Shown here piece after piece: positions 8,787 to 17,749 of a stretch of DNA of 64,000 bases. Each line of letters opens with the position of its first letter. The stretch's first letter is position 1. The DNA is from Tunturibacter gelidoferens. Its GTDB lineage: Bacteria > Acidobacteriota > Terriglobia > Terriglobales > Acidobacteriaceae. Both the position numbers and the translations under genes were made by a program. The stretch is from NCBI RefSeq assembly GCF_040358255.1, contig NZ_CP132938.1:2046001-2110000 (forward strand), written 5' to 3'. The notes under the pieces are model-generated. The model was not told where the DNA came from, made no database searches, and saw nothing but the letters and a program-made list of their open reading frames with translations.

Positions 8787-9992
8787 TTAATTTTTATACC
8801 ATAGCCGGAGAGGCTGAACGAATTTGTAACACTCAATTGTTTTATCCGCAATTGACAACCAGGATTCCTCTCCAAAGTTCATCTTCCGCACATTTTCTGC
8901 AAGTCGTTCTCTTAAAAGAGCATCTTCCAGGAGCTGAACGAGCGCATCGGCAAGTTCGACTGGTCTTTGGGGGTCGAAGAAAAATACATTTTCGCGGTCG
9001 GTGAGCAGCTCACGAAAGACGGGCAGATCGCTGGCGACGATGGTTTTGCCTAAGGCCAGCCCGGTTGCAAGCGCTCCGCTGGTCGTAATCGCGCCATACG
9101 GATAGACGACGATGTCTGCGGCTCGATAGAGGGCTAAGAGCTCTTCCGTGGAGATGAAGCGTGGGTGAAGCCGGACGCGCCGGAGTTTCAGGCTGCGAAT
9201 TTGTTCGCGAATTTGATCGAGTAGTTCTGTTGGTCCTGTACCAACGATCAGCAGGTCGACGTTCTCGACGGTTGCTTCAACGTTCCGCCAGGCCTCGAGG
9301 AGGAGATCGATTCCCTTGTAGGGAGAGATGATGCCTTGCCATAGCACGAGCATCTTTCGTGGATCCAGCTCGAAGCTCTGCAATGTTTGTTCGGCAGTGG
9401 CAGGGAGGTCGTAGAAGAACGGACCATGAGGGATGACCGCGACCTTTTCTCCTTTCACTGAGAACTCAACCGCGAGTCTCTCTCGAATGCTCTCCGAGTG
9501 ACAGATGATCCGGTCGGCCATTTGATAGAGGTCGTGGAAGATCTGCTTGTGACTCTCGCCGGTGTTATGGGGAAGAAGATCGTGGACCGTCAGCACGATC
9601 TTAGAGCCGCGTCGGCGGCAGAACTGAACGAACCAGAGATCGAGCGGTAGGCGCGAGGTCAGCATGGGAAGAAACTGCACATGGACAACATCGGGCGAAG
9701 AGATGAGGAAGCGCACCGCCAGCGCAGCGAGATTGAGAAGTGATTCAAGGAGCTTCAGAACTCTGCGTGGGAGTCGCGGCAATCGGAACTTGCCGACTAC
9801 GTCCATCAATCCTGGGTCGAGCATGATGCCGCGATTTGAAAAGCAACCGGGGTCGAGATAGTAAGAGATGGAACCGACCATGAGATTGACGTGTTTCTTC
9901 AGGAGCGCCTTCGACAGATACGCCGTGTAGTAGGGCACAGTGGCCCAGAGATCCATCATGAAGACGGTTGGTCGCCGGGTATCTTCGCTCAC
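8787..9992 (-). CDS. Glycosyltransferase, GT4-like (GT-B fold)
   Basis: The protein has 401 residues. The N-terminal half has a Rossmann-like acceptor domain; the C-terminal half carries the donor-binding domain (LVLWQGIISPYKG, LLIVGTGP, then AADIVVYPYG). The usual EGFG...E loop of GT4 enzymes is replaced by TTSGALATGLALGK, a variant seen in some retaining GT-B enzymes, so the exact family is less certain than for its neighbours. The start is a GTG overlapping the upstream stop (GTGA), with AAGGA 8 bases before it, which indicates translational coupling. It is the last gene of the minus-strand operon beginning at 15166. It probably adds one sugar to the lipid-linked exopolysaccharide repeat unit on the cytoplasmic face of the membrane. 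Sugar specificity cannot be read. Confidence 0.85.
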   Translation of the reverse strand: MSEDTRRPTVFMMDLWATVPYYTAYLSKALLKKHVNLMVGSISYYLDPGCFSNRGIMLDPGLMDVVGKFRLPRLPRRVLKLLESLLNLAALAVRFLISSPDVVHVQFLPMLTSRLPLDLWFVQFCRRRGSKIVLTVHDLLPHNTGESHKQIFHDLYQMADRIICHSESIRERLAVEFSVKGEKVAVIPHGPFFYDLPATAEQTLQSFELDPRKMLVLWQGIISPYKGIDLLLEAWRNVEATVENVDLLIVGTGPTELLDQIREQIRSLKLRRVRLHPRFISTEELLALYRAADIVVYPYGAITTSGALATGLALGKTIVASDLPVFRELLTDRENVFFFDPQRPVELADALVQLLEDALLRERLAENVRKMNFGEESWLSIADKTIECYKFVQPLRLWYKN

Positions 9993-11155
9993 TTGGTCTT
10001 TCCTTGCGGGACTGCGGAGGAATCTGAGGGGGTGGTTGCGGTTTGCTTCTTGGTTGCGATCGCCTGTTCGTAGATGCGGAGGTAGTCTGCTGTCATACGC
10101 TGGGCGGAAAACTCTTCTTCAACGAGTTTTTTCGCGGCGCTCCCGAGATTCTGTCGCCGCGTTTGGTTTGGCAGGAGTTTTATGATCTCCGACGCCAGAG
10201 TCTCGACGTTTTCCGCAGGAATGAGCACTCCCGTGCGACCATCGAGAATTACAGTTGGCACCGCGCCTACTGCGGTTGCAATGATTGGCAGGCTGCTTGC
10301 CATGCCCTCGAGAATGGCGATCGGCAGGCCCTCCTGGCGGGACGCGGAGACCATGATGTCGAGCGAGGCGTAGACAGAAGGCATGTCGTCTCGACGTCCG
10401 AGCATGGAGACGTTTCTCCGAATCTGCAACTCGTTGATGAGCAATTCAAGTTGTTCGCGATCCGGCCCCTCGCCGACCACGACGAACTTTGTAGACGGAA
10501 GCTCAACCAGGACGCGCGCGGCCGCTCGAAGAAAGATGTCTACGCCCTTCTCCGTGGCGAGCCTCCCAACCAGTCCTACGATTGGAGGTTGATCCTGGGA
10601 AGAGACACTTCGCAGCAACGGAGACGCGTTATCGAAGGGGCGGAGGTCGATGCCGTTTCGAACGATATGAACCCTGTCCTTGCGAACGCCAGCCTTCAAC
10701 AGGCGCTGGCTCACCTCTTCGGACACTGCAACTACTGCCGCGTAACTCCGGAGCACGAAGCGGTCCGCCCTCCCGTATAGGGAGACAGCCAGATCGTTGT
10801 CGTACCAAGTGTGGCAGGTGGAGATGAGCGGAACGGCCGATTGGCGCAGGGCGAAGTAGGAGTATATGTCTGCTTTGTAGCCGTGCGCGTGGACGATGTC
10901 CGCGTTGGTGCGAGCGATAAGCTCTCGGATGCTTGCAGGTACGGTCCGATCAATCTGTCCCGCGCAGGAGATCAGATGCGAGTCGATCCCCTGCGCAATA
11001 GCAACTTCGTGAAGCTGCAGGTTCGGGTTCGCGGAGTTCGAAAAGACCCCGAGGATGCTCGAATGCGAGCTCTCGTTCAGAGTGCGCGACATATTCAGGA
11101 TCACCGCCTCTGCGCCGTACATGCCTCCGCTACTGATGATGTGCAGGATCTTCAT
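9989..11155 (-). CDS. Glycosyltransferase family 4
   Basis: The protein has 388 residues and begins MKILHIISSGGMYGAE, a typical glycine-rich GT4 N-terminus. The donor domain shows GLVGRLATEKGVDIFL, VVVGEGPD and the canonical E-x7-E loop (SRQEGLPIAILEGMAS). It overlaps the deacetylase gene upstream by 26 bases and the next glycosyltransferase by 4, so the genes are co-transcribed. It should transfer a nucleotide-activated sugar to the growing repeat unit of the exopolysaccharide. The last 25 residues are polar and low in complexity (KKQTATTPSDSS) and probably dispensable for catalysis. Confidence 0.92.
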   Translation of the reverse strand: MKILHIISSGGMYGAEAVILNMSRTLNESSHSSILGVFSNSANPNLQLHEVAIAQGIDSHLISCAGQIDRTVPASIRELIARTNADIVHAHGYKADIYSYFALRQSAVPLISTCHTWYDNDLAVSLYGRADRFVLRSYAAVVAVSEEVSQRLLKAGVRKDRVHIVRNGIDLRPFDNASPLLRSVSSQDQPPIVGLVGRLATEKGVDIFLRAAARVLVELPSTKFVVVGEGPDREQLELLINELQIRRNVSMLGRRDDMPSVYASLDIMVSASRQEGLPIAILEGMASSLPIIATAVGAVPTVILDGRTGVLIPAENVETLASEIIKLLPNQTRRQNLGSAAKKLVEEEFSAQRMTADYLRIYEQAIATKKQTATTPSDSSAVPQGKTK

Positions 11156-11921
11156 GAGTAGCAGCTTCTCCGTCGTTGGTGTCCGGCTCTTGTTGATTGA
11201 GGAGAGCCCAAAGCTTTTCGTAGAGCCGGTCGCCTAGCAGAGTCTTGGCGGTGGCCTTTATGTGGTGCTGTCGTTTGAGGCTGGATAAGACGCCGCTCTC
11301 CGATTCGAAGAGTTTCGCGATCCACTCCAGCGTCATATCGCCGCGAATGTTCAGACGACCTACGATTGTCCCGGTCGGATGCGGTTCTGGTCTTGGGACC
11401 GAGGTAAAAACCTTGGTGTACCCAGCCTCGCGACAGGCATCGAGAACGCGTTGATTCGATCGTCCGCCGGGCAGCGACATCCCTGTGACTGGTACTCCGA
11501 GCTTGTCTTCGAGCGTGAGTCGCGCTTCGACTAACTCTTTATGTAACTGCGCCGGGTCGCAATGGGTGAGGAGTGCGTGGGACCATCCGTGTGCGCCGAT
11601 CTGTTGGCCGGCTTGCTGCAGTTCGCGCAGCTCCTGCCATCCCATGTAGCCCGGCCTCTGGCCCGTCCAGCCTGTTGTGATGAAGAACCATGCTTTGATG
11701 GCGCGCGATTGCAGGATAGGCAAAGCGAACTCGAAGTTTGAGACATGCCCGTCGTCGAAGGTGATCTCGGGAAAAAGGCCTGGCGGGTGTCTTTTTCTTA
11801 GTTCGAGAAAAAGGTCGACCTGTTTTTCAAACTGGTCTGTCTCGACGACGTAGGAGTACTCGCTTCGGCTGGGCCGCAGTTCGTGATAGAGAAGATAGAG
11901 TCTGTATGGCGGCCTGGTCAC
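11130..11921 (-). CDS. Polysaccharide deacetylase (NodB-homology, CE4) family protein
   Basis: The protein has 263 residues. It shows the NodB metal motifs: ITFDDG (catalytic Asp plus metal Asp), HGWSH followed by LLTH (H-x3-H), and LPGGR downstream. These residues de-N-acetylate amino sugars in poly-GlcNAc or chitin-like chains. No signal peptide is visible (MTRPPYRLYLLYHELRP), so it may act on cytoplasmic lipid-linked intermediates or be exported another way. The start is GTG with GGGA upstream. It sits between the VOC gene and a GT4 gene and overlaps the latter. Its presence suggests the polymer contains an N-acetylated sugar that is partly deacetylated. Confidence 0.85.
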   Translation of the reverse strand: MTRPPYRLYLLYHELRPSRSEYSYVVETDQFEKQVDLFLELRKRHPPGLFPEITFDDGHVSNFEFALPILQSRAIKAWFFITTGWTGQRPGYMGWQELRELQQAGQQIGAHGWSHALLTHCDPAQLHKELVEARLTLEDKLGVPVTGMSLPGGRSNQRVLDACREAGYTKVFTSVPRPEPHPTGTIVGRLNIRGDMTLEWIAKLFESESGVLSSLKRQHHIKATAKTLLGDRLYEKLWALLNQQEPDTNDGEAATHEDPAHHQ

Positions 11922-12005
11922 CGGATTTGTCCCGATTCAACGAGCGATGATTTTCTCTCAAACAGATTGGGAGGCATTGGCTGAATCATACATAGATTGC
12001 ATCGG

Positions 12006-12434
12006 CTAAACCGCAGCTTCGACGAGTTCGAAGAGTTGGCGGGAGCGGGTGTAGATCCAGGCGATTCTGCGGCCGTTGAAGGCGACTGCGGGAACCGGCG
12101 GGCTGACGATGATGCAGCCGTTATTTTTTGCGTGAGCCACGGCTTGCTCGATGTCACTGGTCTCGAAGCAGAGGTGGTAGGCCGCACCTCCGCCCTTCGC
12201 AAGCATCGCAGTGATGGGAGAGTCTTCGCTGAGAGGCGCGATGAGCTCGATCTCAGCTACGTCGTTGTCTGACTTTGCGAGGAAGTTTACGCTGACTTTT
12301 TGGATCGGGTCGTCGAATGGGCCGGAGACGACCTTGTAGCCGAACAGCGCTTCGAGCGCGTCCGTCGTAGGCCCGAGTTTGGGAACCGCTACTCCTACAT
12401 GACGGAGTTTGAAGCCGAGATCCTCAGCGTTCAA
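12006..12434 (-). CDS. VOC-superfamily protein, methylmalonyl-CoA epimerase-like
   Basis: The protein has 142 residues. The N-terminal LRHVGVAVPKL carries the first metal-binding His, AYHLCFETSD the second His, and the C-terminal FELVEA the Glu, matching the glyoxalase/epimerase fold. It starts at a TTG that overlaps the stop of the acyl carrier gene (TTGA), with GGGAG 7 bases upstream. It lies between an acyl carrier protein and a deacetylase, far from any methylmalonyl-CoA mutase gene. Epimerisation or isomerisation of the acyl group carried by the adjacent carrier protein is therefore more likely than propionate metabolism. That role is inference. Confidence 0.75.
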   Translation of the reverse strand: MNAEDLGFKLRHVGVAVPKLGPTTDALEALFGYKVVSGPFDDPIQKVSVNFLAKSDNDVAEIELIAPLSEDSPITAMLAKGGGAAYHLCFETSDIEQAVAHAKNNGCIIVSPPVPAVAFNGRRIAWIYTRSRQLFELVEAAV

Positions 12435-12679
12435 AGTGTCGCTCCCTTGGCGACCAGCTCTGCCTGGATCAGCGAGACGGTGGTCAGCTCCGCGATGCGG
12501 GACGGGTCGAACTGAACGCCATACTCGCCTTCGATGGCGAGTATCGCCTGCAGATGGCGGAAGGAGTCCCAGTTGTCGATGGTGCCGACACCGAGCTCAG
12601 GTGTGACCTCTTCGGGCGAGATTTCCAGGACGTCTGCGAGAATGTCACGAAGCGACGACGGCACTTGCTGAGAACTCAT
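12431..12679 (-). CDS. Acyl carrier protein
   Basis: The protein has about 82 residues, the normal size of a free-standing carrier. Ser in WDSFRHLQAI is the expected 4'-phosphopantetheine attachment site, in a helix-rich acidic protein (EISPEEVTPELGVG before it). Two starts are possible. An ATG at 12688 overlaps the upstream stop (ATGA) but is too close to the GGAAGG site; the ATG at 12679 has better spacing. It lies directly after the FkbH-like gene, the known partnership in which FkbH loads a glyceryl group onto a carrier. It is not near fatty-acid synthesis genes, so it is probably dedicated to this cluster. Confidence 0.88.
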   Translation of the reverse strand: MSSQQVPSSLRDILADVLEISPEEVTPELGVGTIDNWDSFRHLQAILAIEGEYGVQFDPSRIAELTTVSLIQAELVAKGATL

Positions 12680-12684
12680 TCGAT

Positions 12685-14595
12685 TCATTTCCTTCCAGGG
12701 TTTAGCCACTTGGGGCTCTCAGGCGCCGCGGTGGTCAGATCAAGTTGATAAAAGATAGAGTCAGGCGAAGCATCCCTCGATGAGGGATCTTTGACAAAGC
12801 CGTGATCGAGATAGAAGTCTGCGCAAGGAGCGTTTTTCTTCGTCGGAATGAATTCGCCGACCAGACGTATGGCGCCCGCTCTGATGGCATTCGCTCCGAG
12901 GTGCGCCAACAGCGCGGTTTCGATGCCACGGCCGATCACCCGGCACGATAACAGCAGGGAATCGATGGAACAGGTATCACCCTCTGTACGTGCGAGGGCT
13001 AGCCCGACAACTCCAGCATCGCCGAAACGGTCGCGTACGCGAACGGCGATTGCCTGACCTCCTGCGGCGGAAGCGAACTCCTCTACCTCAGCTGTGGAAT
13101 GCCGGCGTGTGGTGAGATTGAACTGATTTGTCTTGGCGAGAAGTTGAACTGAACGTGCGAGGGGGGCGTCCAAAGCACTGAGGAAGGTGCAGACGATCTC
13201 GAGCGAGGCGAGAAACTCATCGCGATCTCCTGCTGTGTTGGCGAGCTCTGCTCGTTGAGCCTGCGCTTTGTATTCGTTCAGACGATTGAGGTCGTCGTCG
13301 GTGACGACAGCGGCGTCGAAGAACGGTTGAGACGAAAGGAGCTCAACCAGCTTCCATGGTTCCTCGACCGGAGCTGCGATCACGGCCACCTCGGGCAGTT
13401 GTTGACGGATTGCTTCACACTCTACCGGGTTGTCATCGACAAAGACGAAGGAGTCGAGGCCGAGAGAAAGCTCTTCTGCAAGCTCACGAATAGAGGTTGC
13501 CTTTTCGTTCCAGCTGATCTTCGTCGCGACGAAATGATTCAGGGTGAGTCCCAGGTCGGCGGCGCGGATTTGAAAGGCCTCGCGAACGTCTGCGTCGTTG
13601 TTCTTTGAGACGATGGCGAGAAGGATACCGCGAGACGATAGTTGCTTGAGATACCTCTGATATTCGAGGTAGCAGTTGCCCGGGAAGGCGCTGCCGGTAG
13701 CGATGCCCTCCGGCCCTTCCTCTCCCAGAACTCCGCCCCATAAGGTGTTGTCGAGGTCCGTACACAGAACTTTGCGGGGAGCACGAAAGAGCGGGGAGAA
13801 CGAGCGAACCAGGCCGCGCGAGTAAGCTCCGAAGCAGGCAGAGGCTACGGGAAGGCGGGATGCCAAAAACATTCGCGCGTCGCGCCAGCTTGCGCGGCCG
13901 TGACGGGCTGCAAGATGATCCACATCGAAGAAGACACAGTCTGAGACGGAACGGCATAAGGCCGCGAGCTTTTGGTTCAGCTGGTAGACCGCGTTGGTTA
14001 GACTGTGGGGGAGGTTCGCCTCTCCGACGTCTCCAAGCGAGGTTTGGTCGGGAACAACGCAGCCTTGAAAGAGAATGCGCGCAGAGCTGCCGGAGCGAAA
14101 GTTTCCCAGCAGCTGAGCGATGCGCGTGACGGATTCTTCGATCTCTGCCTCAACAGCGTCGCCTATACCGTCCGCACAGAGATCTGGCAGACGGCCTGCG
14201 ATGTCTTCGAGATCCAACAGGATGAAGACGAGGTCAGGCTTGAACTTGGCGAGGGCGCTTAGGGGATTGAGCAGCTCATCGACGTAAGAGCCGTAGCCAC
14301 CGATGTTCAGATCGAGGACATAGTTTGACAGCACCGCTTCGGTGGTCAGAGAGGGTAGGATCGGCTCAATCGTTACTGACCGGACGATGTGAGTTTTGAG
14401 TCGTCTGGCTTGCAGTTGGCTCACGAGAGCGTCGCCCAGGGCTGTAAACGACGAGGCGCAGAACATAACGTCGGCGGGTTTGCTGGAGGTGGCGAGGAGC
14501 TTTCGCGCAACCCCTACCGCAGTTGCTGCATCCTGCGACGTCGCGGCATCCTTGATAGCGCGGCGCAATTCCTGTCGCTCTGTATCACTTTGCAT
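12685..14595 (-). CDS. FkbH-like HAD-IIIC family protein with C-terminal GNAT-like domain
   Basis: The protein has 636 residues. Residues of about 1-270 resemble the SGNH-like N-terminal region of FkbH-type proteins. The HAD core follows with LCTDLDNTLWGGVLGEEG (DxDxT nucleophile motif) and FVFVDDNPVE. The last 150 residues look like a GNAT acyltransferase (RDRFGDAGVVGLAL, VIGRGIETALL). Known FkbH enzymes take 1,3-bisphosphoglycerate, dephosphorylate it and load a glyceryl group on an acyl carrier protein; the carrier is the very next gene. Here that suggests a three-carbon acyl group destined for the polysaccharide. It overlaps the hexapeptide acyltransferase gene by 11 bases. Confidence 0.88.
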   Translation of the reverse strand: MQSDTERQELRRAIKDAATSQDAATAVGVARKLLATSSKPADVMFCASSFTALGDALVSQLQARRLKTHIVRSVTIEPILPSLTTEAVLSNYVLDLNIGGYGSYVDELLNPLSALAKFKPDLVFILLDLEDIAGRLPDLCADGIGDAVEAEIEESVTRIAQLLGNFRSGSSARILFQGCVVPDQTSLGDVGEANLPHSLTNAVYQLNQKLAALCRSVSDCVFFDVDHLAARHGRASWRDARMFLASRLPVASACFGAYSRGLVRSFSPLFRAPRKVLCTDLDNTLWGGVLGEEGPEGIATGSAFPGNCYLEYQRYLKQLSSRGILLAIVSKNNDADVREAFQIRAADLGLTLNHFVATKISWNEKATSIRELAEELSLGLDSFVFVDDNPVECEAIRQQLPEVAVIAAPVEEPWKLVELLSSQPFFDAAVVTDDDLNRLNEYKAQAQRAELANTAGDRDEFLASLEIVCTFLSALDAPLARSVQLLAKTNQFNLTTRRHSTAEVEEFASAAGGQAIAVRVRDRFGDAGVVGLALARTEGDTCSIDSLLLSCRVIGRGIETALLAHLGANAIRAGAIRLVGEFIPTKKNAPCADFYLDHGFVKDPSSRDASPDSIFYQLDLTTAAPESPKWLNPGRK

Positions 14596-15166
14596 CTGTG
14601 GTCTCCGCTACCGCGGGGGCGGGGGATTCGACCGCCTTCGGTGCTCTCATGATGATGCGGCCGGGTACTCCCATGACCGTCGCGCCCTCTGGAATGTTGC
14701 TCATGACGAGCGTGTTGGCGGCAATCTTTGCGCCACTGCCCACCTTGATCTTGCCGACCAGCGTCGCGCCTGTGCCGATGTAGACCCGGTCGCCAAGGAC
14801 CGGCGCGCCTTTGCGGCCCATTGCAGAAGCGCCGATGGTTACACGATGGGCGATGTCGCAGTTGCTTCCGATAATCGCCTGTGGGTTGATGTGAACGCCG
14901 CCGATGTGCGCGATGTAGAGGCCGCCGCCGATCGTAGCCTGGGGATCGAGACACATCTCCATGACGACCTCAGAGAACATGTAGGCGAAGAAGTACACGA
15001 TCTTTAGAGGAATCCGAATCAAGACAAAAGGGTTCGCAGAGTAGAGCCAATTACCAAATCGATAGATCGTGATCGCCCATATCGCGGGGTTCAGCCAAAG
15101 CTGTTTCCCGCTATGGCCCATGGATCGGTAACGTGCTATATCTTCGGAGAATTTATTCATCTTCAA
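14585..15166 (-). CDS. Hexapeptide-repeat (left-handed beta-helix) acyltransferase, serine acetyltransferase-like
   Basis: The protein has 193 residues. The C-terminal two-thirds are hexapeptide repeats (IGGGLYIAHIGG, AIIGSNCDIAHRVTIGA, VYIGTGATLVGKI), with the HRVTIG signature of CysE-like enzymes and a PGRII end. The N-terminus (about 60 residues) has a hydrophobic stretch (PFVLIRIPLKIVYFFAYMFSE) not typical of true CysE, as in membrane-associated polysaccharide O-acyltransferases. It is the first gene of the minus-strand operon and is followed by the FkbH/carrier module. It could O-acetylate a sugar, or transfer the carrier-bound group; the sequence cannot decide. Confidence 0.85.
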   Translation of the reverse strand: MKMNKFSEDIARYRSMGHSGKQLWLNPAIWAITIYRFGNWLYSANPFVLIRIPLKIVYFFAYMFSEVVMEMCLDPQATIGGGLYIAHIGGVHINPQAIIGSNCDIAHRVTIGASAMGRKGAPVLGDRVYIGTGATLVGKIKVGSGAKIAANTLVMSNIPEGATVMGVPGRIIMRAPKAVESPAPAVAETTDAK

Positions 15167-15501
15167 TGCCCTGAAAAAATGGGCTCAGCTGCCAATTTGC
15201 CTTACGGTACAGCGATCTTATCAGTCCTCTATCCTTGCGAGGCAAACGATCTTGCGCGTTATTAATACGGGATTGATCTTCGGCGAGATTGCGGAAAGAT
15301 GACCCGATTTGTGACAGTTCGGCTGCAGGACCGACGGGACCCCGAGTGTTTATGGAGTCGGGCAACGAGTGCAATCATCTTGACTGTATCAACGGCCCCA
15401 GCGCCGCCGCACTCCCCAAAAGTACCAGCGATTGATACGAGATTGCTGAGATATCGATATATCTTTTGTGTCCATCCTCGTAGGATTGGATATGAGGATA
15501 C
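15167..15501. promoter_or_regulatory. Divergent intergenic region between two glycan operons
   Basis: This 335-base gap separates the minus-strand operon starting at 15166 from the plus-strand GT4 gene at 15502, so it should hold two divergent promoters. AT-rich near-palindromes occur around 15449-15464 (AGATATCGATATATCT-like). No convincing -35/-10 or -24/-12 pair was found by eye. Confidence 0.4.
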
Positions 15502-16659
15502 ATGCGAAGCGCAGATTCCAACGTGGTTGAGGCTGAAAAGCCGACAATCGCACATTTTCTCCCGTGGGACGGCATCGGAGGCGTCGAGATTGCGACTCTC
15601 CGAATCATAGAGGCAACGCGGGATCAGTTTCGTCACGTGGCGTTTTGTAAGCCAGCCGCGCTGGAGTTGAAGGAAGCCTGCGAAAAAGCGGGAGTGGTGG
15701 TGGTGTCGTACATTCCGCCAGAGCCAAGCGTTCGGCATGCACTGCGTTACTTCAAACAGTCCCTGACTGTGGCGCGAGAGATGAAGCGGCTTGGCGTAAA
15801 TCTGGCCCATTGTTCCGAGACGAAGGCGACCTATCACAACAGTCTCGCGGCGTTTCTGGCTCGAGTGCCGATGATTACCCATGTGCGATCGAGATATCCC
15901 GAGATTGGCCTGCGCGATCGGCTTGGCTTTCTCGGAGTGGCAGGATACGTTTTTGTTTCTCAGGACTCAAGACGACAGTTCGCGCTGAGGATTCCCGATG
16001 CCAAGGCGCGGGTCCTTTATGACGCAGTGGATATCACCGAACCACAAAAGGCTTCCGTCAGCAAAACGCTCCGCAAGGAATTAGGCGTGGCCGAGGGCGC
16101 GACCCTGGTGGGAATGATTGCCAGGGTAAATCCACAGAAGGACTACGACACGTTGGCCAACGCGGCTGCGTTGGTTCTTGCTCACCGAACTGATGTACAG
16201 TTTCTGGTGGTCGGGGACAACTCTGTGGTGGAGATGAATCGAGAGCACTACCGGCATGTGCACCAGCGTCTGGTTGACCTTGGTATCGCCGACCGGTTTA
16301 TCTTCACGGGCTTTCGATCGGATGTGCCGCGTATCGTTTCGGCACTGGATCTCTTCGTGCTCTGCACTCACAGGGAGGGTCTGCCGCTCTCGATCCTCGA
16401 GGCGATGGCATTAGGCAAGACTGTCATTGCAACCAGAGTCGATGGAATTCCTGAGGTGATTATCGATGGTGTAACCGGATATCTCCACGGTCACGAGAAG
16501 AGCGATGAGTTGGCCAATGCGATCCTCAAATGTATCGAGCATCCGGAGTTGGCTAAGCAAATTGGAGATGCGGCACGCGAACATTGCAGACGCACCTACA
16601 ACTCTCAGGTGTTTACAGCCAATGTGGCCCAAATCTATCGTGAATTTCTGCCGAGCTGA
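15502..16659 (+). CDS. Glycosyltransferase family 4
   Basis: The protein has 385 residues. The acceptor domain starts IAHFLPWDGIGGVEIATLRI. The donor domain has LVGMIARVNPQKDYDTL, FLVVGDNS, and the E-x7-E loop REGLPLSILEAMALGK. The start ATG has GAGG four bases upstream; a GTG eight codons later is an alternative. It is transcribed away from the minus-strand operon and is followed after 62 bases by a GT2 gene. It is probably a cytoplasmic enzyme that adds one sugar of the exopolysaccharide repeat unit. Confidence 0.92.
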   Translation: MRSADSNVVEAEKPTIAHFLPWDGIGGVEIATLRIIEATRDQFRHVAFCKPAALELKEACEKAGVVVVSYIPPEPSVRHALRYFKQSLTVAREMKRLGVNLAHCSETKATYHNSLAAFLARVPMITHVRSRYPEIGLRDRLGFLGVAGYVFVSQDSRRQFALRIPDAKARVLYDAVDITEPQKASVSKTLRKELGVAEGATLVGMIARVNPQKDYDTLANAAALVLAHRTDVQFLVVGDNSVVEMNREHYRHVHQRLVDLGIADRFIFTGFRSDVPRIVSALDLFVLCTHREGLPLSILEAMALGKTVIATRVDGIPEVIIDGVTGYLHGHEKSDELANAILKCIEHPELAKQIGDAAREHCRRTYNSQVFTANVAQIYREFLPS

Positions 16660-16721
16660 CTGATGACAGAAAGAATTACATCGTTGCTGCGTGGCTGTAT
16701 TCGTTTGAGATCGGAAATTTT

Positions 16722-17690
16722 ATGAGCGAGCCCTCTCTCACTCTGCTGATGCCTGTGCTGAACGGCATGCCTTTCCTGCCGGAGACCTTGGAATCGATCG
16801 AGCGTCAGGATTATAAAAACTGGGAGATTCTGGTATGGGACAACGGTTCGACCGATGGAACGCTTGAGGAGCTGCATCGCTGGATTCCTTCGCGGCTTCC
16901 CGGACGAGTCATCTCGGGGGAACCTCTGAAGCTTGGGCCTTCTCTGGCGAGATTGGTTCTCGAGGCGAAGACGGAGTTGTGTGCCAGGATCGACGCAGAC
17001 GACGTCCTGTATCCACATCGCCTCGGGATGCAAGTTGCGTTCATGCAACAACATCCTGAAGCCGGAGTTTTGGGTACCGAGGTCGAATTTATCGATTCGA
17101 AGGGTGCGATACGCCCTCATATCACACCTTATTCGACACAGGACGCGGATCTCCGCTGGCTGGTGCGATGGCTTAATCCTATCTGCCATCCCACCGTGAT
17201 GTTTCGGCGCAGCATCATCTTGGAAGCTGGAAACTACCGAGATCTGAAGCCTTTTGAGGATCACGATCTATGGTTTCGTGTGAGTTTAATCTCTGAACTG
17301 GCGAATTTGCCGGAGGTGCTTCTTAAATACAGGCAACACTCCGCAAGTACGATGGGTCAGGCCAATTCGAAGTACCACACCTACTTCGATGCCATGGCGG
17401 AGCTGAATGCGGATCTCCTCTTCACCGGCTTCTCTCCGCAGGATGCGATGGATCTGAGGGGGAAAGCTATTCGCGACGCGGAGGTGAGAGTGGCTTTGGC
17501 CGATTTGGCCTCCTATCGAAGAGCTGCCGTCACTACCGCGGTTGCTGTAGGCAAGCCGAAGACGTACTTTCGCTCAACGAAGGCGTATGGAATGTTTCAC
17601 AAAGAGATGATACGGAATTACCTGCTGCAATATGGTCTCGTAAAGACGATCATGACCGCCCGGCATCGAATGCTGTCTAAGTCCGAATGA
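16722..17690 (+). CDS. Glycosyltransferase family 2
   Basis: The protein has 322 residues. The GT-A nucleotide-sugar domain covers about residues 1-220: LTLLMPVLNGMPFLPETLESI at the start, VWDNGSTDGT, then CARIDADDVLYPHR with the DxD metal motif, and HDLWFRVSL where the catalytic base Asp is expected. There is no transmembrane segment, so it is a soluble or peripheral cytoplasmic enzyme. It follows the GT4 gene in the same orientation. Its stop faces that of the flippase gene (17750), with no obvious terminator between them. Confidence 0.92.
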   Translation: MSEPSLTLLMPVLNGMPFLPETLESIERQDYKNWEILVWDNGSTDGTLEELHRWIPSRLPGRVISGEPLKLGPSLARLVLEAKTELCARIDADDVLYPHRLGMQVAFMQQHPEAGVLGTEVEFIDSKGAIRPHITPYSTQDADLRWLVRWLNPICHPTVMFRRSIILEAGNYRDLKPFEDHDLWFRVSLISELANLPEVLLKYRQHSASTMGQANSKYHTYFDAMAELNADLLFTGFSPQDAMDLRGKAIRDAEVRVALADLASYRRAAVTTAVAVGKPKTYFRSTKAYGMFHKEMIRNYLLQYGLVKTIMTARHRMLSKSE

Positions 17691-17749
17691 CGGATGTTGG
17701 TGCGCCCTGCGGTGACGGGCTGACGTATCTCCAGCCAGTGACAAGAGCT

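Noticed and set aside
12006..12434. VOC protein as a true methylmalonyl-CoA epimerase of propionate metabolism
   Set aside because: No mutase or carboxylase genes lie nearby, and the gene is translationally coupled to an acyl carrier protein in a glycan operon. Only the family call is kept.
15262..15882. 206-codon minus-strand open frame across the GT4 start
   Set aside because: It overlaps the divergent control region and the N-terminus of a clear glycosyltransferase and resembles no protein family.
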